Shown one piece after another: positions 9,635-21,523 of a DNA stretch of 64,000 bases. A model generated the notes under the pieces. The model did no database searches, was not told the DNA's origin, and worked only from the letters and a program-made list of their open reading frames with translations. Numbering within the stretch: position 1 is the stretch's first letter; every line of letters begins with the position of its first letter. A program made the position numbers and the translations under genes. The DNA is from Solen grandis (lineage: Eukaryota > Mollusca > Bivalvia > Adapedonta > Solenidae): contig CM037781.1 in the NCBI GenBank assembly GCA_021229015.1, forward strand, positions 39,849,897 through 39,913,896. Reading direction: 5' to 3'.

Positions 9635-9885
9635 TCTGTGCATTAACTGTAAGAGTGAGATTAATTTGCTTTTATAAAATTGGTTAACGTATTCCTCGTG
9701 CATAAGTATGTTAATATGAATGAATTTGCAAAGGATAAATGTTGTCAAATAAAAACTTTAAAATGAATTAAGTTATTTTTGTAGGCGAATCTGAGAAAAA
9801 AATTAAATCCTTAAATGATCATCTTATATCACCGGATATATATTTCTCACATGATTTTTTTTATTTACTACATGTTTTGCAAAGA

Positions 9886-9886
<1 letters not shown>

Positions 9887-9923
<37 letters not shown>
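9887..9923. repeat. Poly(A) run
   Basis: 37 uninterrupted A residues. It could be the tail of a decayed retroelement, but I see no element body in front of it. Confidence 0.9.
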
Positions 9924-9924
<1 letters not shown>

Positions 9925-10693
9925 GTTTTACGTGCAGTTATCGAGATTTCAGGATAGATGGCACTATATGCGTAGAATTATATTACGGCTATTCGTTTAA
10001 TAACTTGCTTTAAAACATTTTTATGATAACAGATCGAACGAACAGTATTCATACTTTAAGTCGGTGCAAGATACCACTGTACAACTGCGCACTTTCTTTA
10101 GATATCATTAAATTATTATTAAATTTGGGTTTAATCCCTGAATGGAACCTCAAACTGATAAGGCAGTCTGTGTCCCACTTAACAAAGGAAGAGATAGATA
10201 ATAAAGTTTGACGTATACGGAACGCCTAAAGTGACTTTGGGCGCTTGTATTTTCATGTGCGATACATTTATTTCATTTCGTATTTACAAGATCGTATCGG
10301 ATGAGACACAATGAGCATTAATTGAAACAAAATGTTTCATATGTTCGTATATGCAGATATAAAACTGTAAGGTTATTAGATAAGTATATAATTTAAATAA
10401 TGGATTAAAAATATGTACAATAATTTGTTGTGTGTTAAAACTGGAACCACAAACATAATTCGTATATTGAAATTTTAACGTATATTAACGAAGTATTGTT
10501 TTCCATAAACGTTTTTTTCCAAAAAAACCTTCCAAAAAAAAATATAGAGATGTGTCAGTAATAACAAAATATCAATTCGTTGTTATTACACTTATCTTCT
10601 ACGAAATAACATAAGTATTTTTTTAATCAATTGGTGTATTTCATTTTCATTAGTAAAAAGCGTATGGTCTATTTTGCGAAAAGAAATGAGTAT

Positions 10694-10793
10694 NNNNNNN
10701 NNNNNNNNNNNNNNNNNNNNNNNNNNNNNNNNNNNNNNNNNNNNNNNNNNNNNNNNNNNNNNNNNNNNNNNNNNNNNNNNNNNNNNNNNNNNN
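10694..10793. other. Assembly gap (100 N)
   Basis: Exactly 100 N, a conventional placeholder for a gap of unknown size. Confidence 0.99.
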
Positions 10794-11930
10794 TCCTATT
10801 GTGTGTCGAACACATCTGTCTCATTTCCAATTTGTCGCAAATATGAATGTTTACGAACACATCGTGATTTGCCGATTTGATAAATAAAATAAGATTGAGA
10901 AATTATATTGGCTTAATATCACTGATAGCCCTTTATTATTGTCTGTCATATTTTGCTTTACCTCTGAATTATCGGCTTATTTTCAATTATTATTACAAAA
11001 AATATATCCTGATATTTAAAGGGTATATAATTTTTATTTATATAAAAGATTTTCACTACTAAGTACCCAGGTACAGTTTCGCTGAATAACTTCGGAATTA
11101 TGTTTCTTTAAAGGTGATTTATATATCTCCTCCTTTACTAAGAAATGATACTGAAGACAAAAACGAAAATGAGATGAGAAGAGAGATCTATTATCAAATC
11201 AGGTAAACCTGAAAAACGCATGTTCAGGGTATGTCCTTTGTCTGTTTTGTGGCATTAGAATTAATTGTGTCTTTTGCTAAGTGTGTCTCTACATTTAAAC
11301 AAAAAAATCTTAAAACAAAATGTTTTAATGGGCGGCTTATAATAAGCATACTGTCCCCCCTGTTTTGACCTTATAATCTAACATGTCTATGCACAAGACC
11401 TTCATATTAAAAAAAAGAAAGAAAGAAAATGACCTCTTTTTATATTAGGCCTATTTATATATAGAGAGGCAGTTATAATTTTCTCTGTACGAGTCCCGGG
11501 TCTCACTATGCTTAAAAAATATGACTCCAAATTCAGAAGCATTTTCTATATATATTTATGCATATTGTGGATGCATTGAAACTTTGAATCATGACAGCGA
11601 AAACATTACATCTAAGATGAAGAATGCATGGGTAAAAAAATCACTGGAGTGGTCGATTTTCTTAAAACTAAGAATTATTTTTTTTAAAAATCGACCTCTC
11701 CATATATGATTTATACATAGAAAGTTCGATTTTTTAAGTTGTTTTTTTTTTTCTTCATTTTTTGTTTATATTTATGTTGAAATCAAAAGAAAGCAAAAGC
11801 AAATACAAATTAACAAAAGCCAAAAAAAAAAAAAAAAAAAGATTGTAAAAAAAAATTGGAACTTAAAACAAACTTTACAAATATAACTCAAGAATTTTCC
11901 CCCAAAAAATAAGATTTTTTTTTTTTAAAT
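10794..11930. other. Intergenic, AT-rich
   Basis: No gene or known repeat recognised. A- and T-runs near 11748 and 11822. Confidence 0.6.
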
Positions 11931-11933
11931 AAG

Positions 11934-11995
11934 GTCCCAGCTGGAATCGAACCTATAACCTCTTGATAGGGAAAGGTACTGACCGACGCCATAAA
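11934..11995 (-). repeat. tRNA-like fragment, probably SINE-derived
   Basis: On the minus strand the sequence contains GGTTCGATTCC, a perfect RNA polymerase III B box, preceded at about 35 bases by a partial A-box-like GGCGTCGGTCAGTACC. The acceptor stem does not pair well, so it reads as a tRNA relic or SINE head rather than a working tRNA gene. Confidence 0.4.
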
Positions 11996-12540
11996 CAACG
12001 AAATGATGGTACAATTAAGGCTATTTGTAGGTAATTACTATATCGAAACAGCAGACAGACAATTTTACTGTATCAACTACACCAAGGTCTCTTTGTATAT
12101 ATATAGATCCTGACTACACCAAGCGTCCTTTATATTACGGTTACATATTAACAAAATAAACATTACGCATTACTTAACCGACTCATCATGTAATAATTAA
12201 ACTACTATGTATAATTACAAGCTCAATACAGAGGACATAAAATGTGCAATGTCCAGACCGACGGGCGAAGCGACAAGTAGGTCATGACCTATATGTATAA
12301 AGACATCATTAAAATGCAAACATTTACTGATTAATACCTTATTAGATATGATCAATTACACTGGAAACTATTTAAAACAAACATGAATCACGTATTTGAT
12401 ACCCCCGAACAATCACTTAGAAAAATATCGGTCACTGAAAATTATTACCATCACAGCTTTACATTCGACTGCGATATTAATTTGCACATGCGCCAACGGA
12501 AGTGAAAACCCATTTTAATTGGACATACTAATATATATAG

Positions 12541-14385
12541 TTCAAGTTTCAAGTTTTCAAGTTTTTTATTTTTAAATTCCAGAAGGCCATAGACCCATGT
12601 GGCAATTTTACATGATGGCAGGTAATGTGAATACAACATGTATAAAATTTTATATACATTTACACACATATGAAAATAAACACACATATGCTACATTCTC
12701 ATCATACTCATAATACCCCCCCCCCCCCCCCACACACACACAAATAGATGTTCATACGCTCATACATATACAAAAGCCAAGAAGAAAATTCTTCCACTCT
12801 TGTTTGTTACCCTAACGAAATGCTAGAGAAACGTACGAGTAATTTTATGGGTAAATATAAACATATACACATACGTTAACACAAACATATATAAATGTAG
12901 CTCCTAATAGCTCCCCTAACGAAACGAAAATTTAGGGAAGCGTTTGGATTTATGTCTTTGCTCGATATAAATGCACACACACACACACACCTCTGAAATA
13001 TACTTATACTGTTACATTTTCACCTGAGAATATGTAAATATCCAAAAAGAAAAGATGAGACCTAAAGTTCAGTATACAATTAATGCTAAAAATTTATATG
13101 TAATTTATACTATTTCGTATTTTAAAAGCATTGAATATAAATATACTAAGGTTCCTTACTATTTTATCATTTTCATTTTTGAACAGCTCTATTAATTTTA
13201 ACATACTCGGACGTTTAATAAAATAAAGGTATATATCTTTTACGAATATCGTTATATAAGACACATTCAAATATAAAATGATACTCATCTTCTATTTTGT
13301 TGCACATTAAACACTTTCTTTCATTAATAGGGATATGCATATTACTAGCCCATCTTCCACTTTCAATATTAAGCCTGTGAGAAGATACTCTCAATCTTGA
13401 TAAACTACATCTGAATTTAGCAATGCCAACAATATCTAAGTACGCTTGAAATTTGAAATCATAAATATGTCTGTAAAAGTTCGCCCTACTTGAATCGTTT
13501 AATCTCCCCCTCCATCCCTGAATAAAATGATCTTTAAGTCTCTGTTTAACAAGAGATAAAAACAATTCTTCATTACCAACATATTGAAAAAACCACGCCT
13601 CATATAAACCAAGTGAACAAAGCAGATCCCTTAACAACGAACACCAATTTATTTTTCCAGGGTGAAATTCACTTTCTGATTTTAGCATCAAATAAATATT
13701 TTTGATATACTTTTTGTCTTTACAATTCAAAATCTTAAGCCAATATTTAATTATATTAAAATACCTTATTGTTTTGAAATCAATTCTTCCCAATTCTCCA
13801 TAGATAAAATCATTCTGTGTGGATAATTTTACACCCAATAACCTCTTACAAAAATGCAAATGAACCCTCTCTATAGCTTTACCATGAACAAAACCCCATA
13901 CCTGACAACCGTAATTCAAAATTGGTGCTATTAGTTTATCAAATAATTCTAATCTATGACGCACTGTTATGTCGGTGAATTTATAAAGTAATTTATTCAT
14001 CAGAAATATTCCTTTAAGACCTTGACCAGATAAGGTTTTTTGAGCTTCAGAAAAAGACCCCCCAGTTGTAAATACTACTCCTAGATACGAGAACTTATTG
14101 ACAATATCCATAGCCTTTTATCATAATAAAATTTCAAATTGTTTGGAATTCGTCCACCTTTTCTAAATATAATTTTTTTTTACATTAACTCTAAGTTTCC
14201 AACATTTACAATAATTTTCCAAAGCAATTAAACTAGATTGTAATTCATCACTACTATTGGCAAATATAACGATATCATCTGCATACAATATAATGAAAAT
14301 TTTAAACATGTTAACATCTATACCTTCTAAACCCTTGTCCATAAAAACTTCCTCTAAATCATTTAAGAACATGGAAAATAAAAAT
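12541..14385 (-). mobile_element. Non-LTR retrotransposon, 5'-truncated 3' half
   Basis: Minus-strand reverse transcriptase: the catalytic motif ILYADDIVIFA lies in the frame 14372-14163, and the thumb/C-terminal part lies in 14111-13215 (FSYLGVVFT, LIAPILNYGCQVWGF). A zinc-knuckle-like CLMCN....H.IFEC sits near the C-terminus. Frameshifts fall near 14150 and 13220; the protein resumes to about 13094. The 3' end is a short AACTTGA-type tandem tail at about 12541-12566. Palm motifs upstream of YADD and the endonuclease are missing because of 5' truncation. Clade not assigned. Confidence 0.85.
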
Positions 14386-14838
14386 ATAATATATACACAG
14401 TACTGAATACCGCCAAGAAAACTGCATTGTTTTATCTAAATACATGCTTCTGGTATACCTATATTGAGTGACAAGTAAAGGCAAGCCTTGAGGATGGGTG
14501 TCGTTATTGATACTTAAACACGAGATCGTATAGTGATAGAAATAAGGGGTATCAGGATTACATCTGTATACAACTTGGTACATATGTTTAGTGGTGTTGG
14601 GTTAGTGTAGTTCCTGTTTAAAGCAAAGCGAAAAGCTTCATTTCCACAACAACAAAAATGCTATCTTGTTTTAGTGAAGTAAGATTGAAGTGCGAAATAT
14701 TTTGAAAACTAACAAATTTTATGGACGATACTGACTTAATCATTAATATGACATGCATATAAAGATCATATAAAATGTTGAACATGCAGTATTTCATGTT
14801 TCCATCCTTAATTTCTTTATTTTCAACATGTACAAAGG
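14386..14838. other. Unassigned sequence before the 46-bp array
   Basis: Open frames are present on the minus strand (14583-14359, 14899-14618), but without recognisable domains. Confidence 0.5.
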
Positions 14839-16663
14839 ATCTTCCTTTATCGTCAGTGTATAGTGCCGCTGTATGCAGTACTATAGCTTTCTTTATCATT
14901 AGTGTCTAGTGCCGCTGTATGCAGCACTATAGCTTTCTTTATCTTCAGTGTCTAGTGCCGCTGTATGCAGCACTATAGCTTCCTATATCATTAGTGTCTA
15001 GTGCCGCTGTATGCAGCACTATAGCTTCCTTTATCATCAGTGGCTAGTGCCGCTGTATGCAGCACTATAGCTTCCGTTATCATTAGTGTCTAGTGCCGCT
15101 GTATGCAGCACTATAGCTTCCTTTATCGTCAGTGTCTGGTGCCGCTGTATGCAGCACTATAGCTTTCTTTATCATCAGTGTCTAGTGCGCTGTATGCAGC
15201 ACTATAGCTTCCTTTATCATTAGTGTCTAGTGCCGCTGTATGCAGCATTATAGCTTCCTTTATCGTCAGTGTCTAGTGCTGCTGTATGCAGTACTATAGC
15301 TTTCTTTATCTTCAGTGTCTAGTGCCGCTGTATGCAGTACTATAGCTTTCTTTATATTCAGTGTCTAGTGCTGCTGTATGCAGCACTATAGCTTTCTTTA
15401 TATTCAGTGTCTAGTGCCGCTGTATGCATTACTATAGCTTTCTTTATCTTCAGTGTCTAGTGCCGCTGTATGCAGTACTATAGCTTTCTTTATCTTCAGT
15501 GTCTAGTGCCGCTGTATGCAGTACTATAGCTTTCTTTATCTTCAGTGTCTAGTGCCGCTGTATGCAGTACTATAGCTTTCTTTATATTCAGTGTCTAGTG
15601 CTGCTGTATGCAATACTATAGCTTTCTTTATCTTCAGTGTCTATTGCTGCTGTATGCAGTACTATAGCTTTCTTTATCTTCAGTGTCTATTGCCTGCTGT
15701 ATGCAATACTATAGCTTTCTTTATATTCAGTGTCTAGTGCCGCTGTATGCAGTACTATAGCTTTCTTTATATTCAGTGTCTAGTGCCGCTGTATGCAGTA
15801 CTATAGCTTTCTTTATATTAGGTGTCTAGTGCTGCTGTATGCAGTACTATAGCTTCCTTTATATTAGGTGTCTAGTGCTGCTGTATGCAATACTATAGCT
15901 TTCTTTATCTTCAGTGTCTAGTGCCGCTGTATGCAATACTATAGCTTTCTTTATCTTCAGTGTCTAGTGCTGCTGTATGCAATACTATAGCTTTCTTTAT
16001 ATTCAGTGTCTAGTGCCGCTGTATGCAATACTATAGCTTTCTTTATATTCAGTGTCTAGTGCCGCTGTATGCAATACTATAGCTTTCTTTATCTTCAGTG
16101 TCTAGTGCCGCTGTATGCATACTTAGCTTTCTTTTTATTCAGTGTCTAGTGCCGCTGTATGCAATACTATAGCTTTCTTTATATTCAGTGTCTAGTGCCG
16201 CTGTATGCAGTACTATAGCTTTCTTTATCTTCAGTGTCTAGTGCTGCTGTATGCATACTATAGCTTTCTTTATTCAGTGTCTAGTGCGCTGTATGCAGTA
16301 CTATAGCTTCTTTATTCAGTGTCTAGTGCTGCTGTATGCAATACTATAGCTTTCTTTATATTACAGTGTCTAGTGCTGCTGTATGCAATACTATAGCTTT
16401 CTTTATCAGTGTCTAGTGCTGCTGTATGCAGTACTATAGCTTTCTTTATCTTCAGTGTCTAGTGCTGCTGTATGCAGTACTATAGCTTTCTTTATATTAG
16501 GTGTCTAGTGCTGCTGTATGCAATACTATAGCTTTCTTTATCTTCAGTGTCTAGTGCCGCTGTATGCAGTACTATAGCTTCCTTTATATTAGGTGTCTAG
16601 TGCTGCTGTATGCAGTACTATAGCTTCCTTTATATTAGGTGTCTAGTGCCGCTGTATGCAATA
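14839..16663. repeat. 46-bp minisatellite, about 40 copies
   Basis: The unit begins GTGTCTAGTGCCGCTGTATG and continues CAGCACTATAGCTTTCTTTATCTTCA. The spacing of successive TAGTGCCGCT starts (14861, 14907) is 46. The upstream copies carry CAGCACTATAG, later ones CAGTACTATAG or CAATACTATAG, so there are patches of related variants. Each unit contains an inverted repeat, perfect in units reading AGTGCTGCtgtatGCAGCACT. Confidence 0.95.
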
Positions 16664-17513
16664 TGTTTCTATCTGGAAACAATTATTTTCGACAATTCAT
16701 TGTTTTCAATCCCCACAAAGCAAGTTGTATATAATTTAAAGAGAAACATCAATATGGATACAGTGTAGATGATTGAGCAATAACATCTCGAAATCGTGTT
16801 CAAACATGACAATTAATGCAAGTCAGCAGAGACGGAACACAGTTCATTATGTTTTCTACGCCGCATGTCCTTAGTTTGAACGACAGTTTTGAAATCACGA
16901 ATTTTAATAGAAAAGTGATGCAACGGCTCATTTGTCTTCTTTTAGGAAGTGACAAACTCTCCCAATAGATTCAACGCATCCGTTGTACCGTCTCCAAGAA
17001 CATTTAATGTACAGAATCATGCAAACTTGTTCACCGAGCAGGATTCTCCCATCAGCTTTGGGCTGTTTTTATCTGTAATCCCCTGTTCCAGACAGTTGTG
17101 CTTTGACCATTTGCATTTAGAACCGATCAAAATAAACTACGCTATTATAAAAAAAAATGCAAACTAGTTAGTATAAACAGTTGAAAAGTTTGAAGCGTAC
17201 AAGAATGATTATCCTATATTTACAGTATGGAAAGGAACATGTGTACCTCTGACCTCAACAGACCCTCCTCCTCTAATAAGCAGGTATCCACAGTACGGAT
17301 ACCGCAGACACCTGAAGGATTTTTATAAACTTTCATGTAGCCCCTCACCGCTGTGAGGTCGAGACTCAGTTGATCACTTGGATTAGCGAAGATAGGTGGC
17401 TGTCCCCATGTGACTCTTCCCTGCCCCGACCACGTACATTACTGTACTAACACCGTCGCGCCCACGGTAAAGAAAAAAATTATAAACACTTAAAAATAAA
17501 AGAAATAATTATA
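16664..17513. other. Unique sequence between two arrays, with a possible exon
   Basis: Mostly non-repetitive. A GC-richer stretch at 17220-17465 has no long open frame. A candidate exon at 16946 is listed separately. Confidence 0.5.
16946..17074 (+). CDS. Possible exon, unrecognised protein
   Basis: A pyrimidine tract and AG ('tttgtcttcttttag') precede 16946. The frame reads EVTNSPNRFNASVVPSPRTF then a Gln/Asn/Phe-rich stretch, with a GTAATC donor-like site at 17075. The residue composition is protein-like, but the donor is weak and no family is recognised. Confidence 0.2.
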
Positions 17514-19657
17514 GGAAAATAAAATATAAATTATATAGATAAGGTAAAACATAAAATATATAGATACACTAAGACAACATTTATATAGATAAGGTAAGAC
17601 ATAAATTATATAGACAAGGTAAGACATAAATTATATAGATAAGGTAAGACAACATTTATATAGATAAGGTAAGACATAAATTATATAGATAAGGTAAAAC
17701 ATAAATTATATAGATAAGGTAGGACATAAATTATATAGATAAGGTAAGACATAAATTATATAGATAAGGTAAGACATAAATTATATAGACAAGGTAAGAC
17801 ATAAATTATATAGACAAGGTAAGACATAAATTATATAGATAAGGTAAGACATAAATTATATAGATAAGGTAAGACATAAATTATATAGACAAGGTAAGAC
17901 ATAAATTATATAGACAAGGTAAGACACAAATTATATAGATAAGGTAAGACATAAATTATATAGATAAGGTAAGACATAAATTATATAGATAAGGTAAGAC
18001 ATAAATTATATAGACAAGGTAAGACATAAATTATATATAAATAAGGTAAGACATAAATTATATAGATAAGGTAAGACATAAATTATATAGACAAGGTAAG
18101 ACATAAATTATATAGACAAGGTAAGACATAAATTATATAGACAAGGTAAGACATAAATTATATAGATAAGGTAAGATATAAATTATATAGATAAGGTAAG
18201 ACTTAAATTATATAGACAAGGTAAGACATAAATTATATAGATAAGGTAAGACATAAATTATATAGACAAGGTAAGACATAAATCATATATAAATAAGGTA
18301 AGACATAAATTATATAGATAAGGTAAGACATAAATTATATAGATAAGGTAAGACATAAATCATATATAGATAAGGTAAGACATAAATTATATAGATAAGG
18401 TAAGACATAAATTATATAGACAAGGTAAGACATAAATTATATAGACAAGGTAAGACATAAATTATATAGACAAGGTAAGACATAAATTATATAGATAAGG
18501 TAAGATATAAATTATATAGATAAGGTAAGATATAAATTATATAGATAAGGTAAAACATAAATTATATAGACAAGGTAAGACATAAATTATATAGATAAGG
18601 TAAGACATAAATTATATAGATAAGGTAAGACATAAATTATATAGATAAGGTAAGACATAAATTATATAGACAAGGTAAGACATAAATTATATAGATAAGG
18701 TAAGACATAAATTATATAGATAAGGTAAGACATAAATTATATAGACAAGGTAAGACATAAATTATATAGACAAGGTAAGACATAAATTATATAGAAAGGT
18801 AAGACATAAATTATATAGATAAGGTAAGACATAAATTTTAGATAAGGTAAGACATAATTATATAACAAGGTAAACATAAATATATATAAATAAGGTAAGA
18901 CATAAATTATATAGATAAGGTAAGACATAAATTATATAGACAAGGTAAGACATAAATTATATAGACAAGGTAAGACATAAATTATATAGACAAGGTAAGA
19001 CATAAATTATATAGATAAGGTAAGATATAAATTATATAGATAAGGTAAGACATAAATTATATAGATAAGGTAAGACATAAATCATATATAGATAAGGTAA
19101 GACATAAATTATATAGATAAGGTAAGACATAAATTATATAGACAAGGTAAGACATAAATTATATAGATAAGGTAAGACATAAATCATATATAAATAAGGT
19201 AAGACATAAATTATATAGATAAGGTAAGACATAAATTATATAGACAAGGTAAGACATAAATTATATAGACAAGGTAAGACATAAATTATATAGACAAGGT
19301 AAGACATAAATTATATAGATAAGGTAAGACATAAATTATATAGATAAGGTAAGACATAAATCATATATAGATAAGGTAAGACATAAATTATATAGATAAG
19401 GTAAGACATAAATTATATAGACAAGGTAAGACATAAATTATATAGATAAGGTAAGACATAAATTATATAGACAAGGTAAGACATAAATTATATAGACAAG
19501 GTAAGACATAAATTATATAGATAAGGTAAGACATAAATTATATAGACAAGGTAAGACATAAACTATATAGAAAGGTAAGACAGGTAAGACATAAATTATA
19601 TAGATAAGGTAAGACATAAATTATATAGATAAGGCAAGACATAAATTATATAGACAA
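17514..19657. repeat. 25-bp satellite, left part, about 85 copies
   Basis: The unit is ATAAATTATATAGAYAAGGT plus AAGAC, exactly 25 bp. The pyrimidine at GAYAAGG is almost always C or T, and other sites are nearly invariant. Rarer variants (CATATATAAATAAGG, CATATATAGATAAGG) recur at intervals of roughly 250-305 bp, suggesting a higher-order repeat. The array is interrupted by a LINE and resumes at 21524. Confidence 0.97.
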
Positions 19658-21523
19658 TTCAATTCAATTCAATTCAATATCTTTATTTCCACCATTGTAT
19701 GATGATATGCATAAACATGTACAAAGAGAGAAGGAAAATAAAAATCAGGCAAATAAATGCATAATGAGTAAAATCAAAAGAGAGGTAGAAAGAGAGAAAG
19801 ATATGCATGTATATTCATACATTATATATTAATATTATATGCATATTTTATACATACATGTAAACAAGAAAAATAAGTATATTACATATTTTACATATCT
19901 ATTTTCAGCAGATTAAATAGTATTCAACTCGTACGTGCATAAAGTCAATAAATTTGACTATTCACGACAGACTAAATATATTACTTATTTTATATACCTA
20001 TTTTCAGCATAGAATTCAACTCGTACAGTACATAAAGTCAATAAATTTGACCTTTCATAACAAACTTAATATTATATTGTCCGACTCAGACACCTGTATA
20101 AAAATAAATACGAGAGCCGCAGAAAGTTAGTACGCTTGTCATCAGCTAAAACAATGAAACTTCTGGCACCTAAAAGAGTATAAAAGAAATGATGTTTTTC
20201 CAGTGAACAAAGCATACATGCAAGCTCTGCATCAAGATTTACAATATTCAACATATAAACACATCGATCTTGACAAAAGGAAGAACATTCATATACTTGA
20301 TGTAGAACCACATTGTCAGTATATTCACTGCATTCATTACATTGGCTTATACTATCGATAAGTACTTTGCACCAGAGTCTTGCAATGAAAAGCCGAACAT
20401 ATTTATACTGATTACAATCAAACACAAAGTATACACTTGCCCCTGTAATGGATTGATGCAACGTATTAAACATTTTGAAGTCGTCATCTGATGATGTCCT
20501 TTCTTTCCACTGCCTTTCATCCATCGAGTATACTGAAGCTTTTATAAACCTTTTCCATTGAAGTTTCGGTGGAAGAGTATCAGGGCGTAATAATACTGAA
20601 TTAATAAAGTTATGCAATCCAAGAGTACTCAGAATATGACAAATATCAGGGATAAAGCCAAGTTTAACATTTTTGTAGTTCACATATTGGAAATACCTGT
20701 GTAAGAAAATGTTTCTGCTAGTACAGTTGTTGTCTAAGCTTAAAATCAAATGCAAGAATAGAAGTTTTTTAATAATGACTGTAGTGTAAAGCTTATGAAG
20801 TCCAAGCATTGATTCGCACATATCTGAACGGGTGCGTACAGGAAAACCTTGGATTTTCTTTACAATGAAATGCTGCACTTTATTGATAGTACAAATATCA
20901 ACATTATTGATATTATTCCATAGCTCGCTGCCGTATAATATGATTGGCATGATAACCTTTACATAAAGATCACGAGATAAGAGAGGATTGAGCCCATAAC
21001 CGTGAACACCTTGAGCAGCCAATGCGAAAAATGCATTTTTTCCTTTCTGACAGCGTTCTTGGATCCGTACACTACATTTAAGGTTGTAGTCCTGCCTAAT
21101 TCCCAAGTGGTTAGCGTGATTTGTTTGACTTATTATTATACTACCGAACATAATCGCAACCTTAGGTGGATCTCTCTGCTTACTAAAAACGATAATGTCT
21201 GATTTTTTAATGTTAATATCTATTCTCCATGATATACAATACGTGTAAACAATGTCCATCATCTTTTGTAGGTTAAGGGGGGAGATTGCAACCATTGCTA
21301 TATCATCAGCATATGATGGGTTACCGGATTTTGTAGACAAAACCGTACAACCTAAATCACTATTTTCTAAGTCCTGTAAAAGCTGGTCAATATATAGGAG
21401 ATAGAAAAAAGTGGACATAACCCCGCCTTGTCTAACTGATTTCATTACTTTAATTGGTTCTGATGTTTTCCCGTTAAATTTCACCAAACAGTTCAAGCCT
21501 TTATACGACGCCTTATTATATAT
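19656..21523 (-). mobile_element. 5'-truncated LINE inserted inside the 25-bp satellite
   Basis: The minus-strand open frame 21550-20072 encodes a reverse transcriptase from palm motif 4 (VRQGGVMSTFFYLLYIDQLL) through the catalytic SYADDIAMVA to a C-terminal Cys-rich region (CNECSEYTDN....H...C) and a stop near 20072. The first residues are satellite. The 3' UTR ends in five tandem copies of an ATTGA-type unit at about 19656-19680. The single frame is open for about 480 codons, so this insertion is young compared with the other LINE copies here. Flanking satellite phase shows a 17-bp target duplication (19641-19657 and 21524-21540). Related to the copy at 26.2 kb. Confidence 0.92.

Larger units (their letters stand above)
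9377..10693. other. Intergenic, simple-repeat rich
   Basis: Contains CT/TC microsatellites with C-runs (about 9395-9475 and 9590-9634), a 37-base A-run (9887-9923) and AT-rich unique sequence. A 62-codon open frame at 10023-10211 has no recognisable content. Confidence 0.6.

Noticed and set aside
18737..18928. Minus-strand hydrophobic frame in the 25-bp satellite
   Set aside because: Satellite translation (YIIYVLP repeats); no gene evidence.
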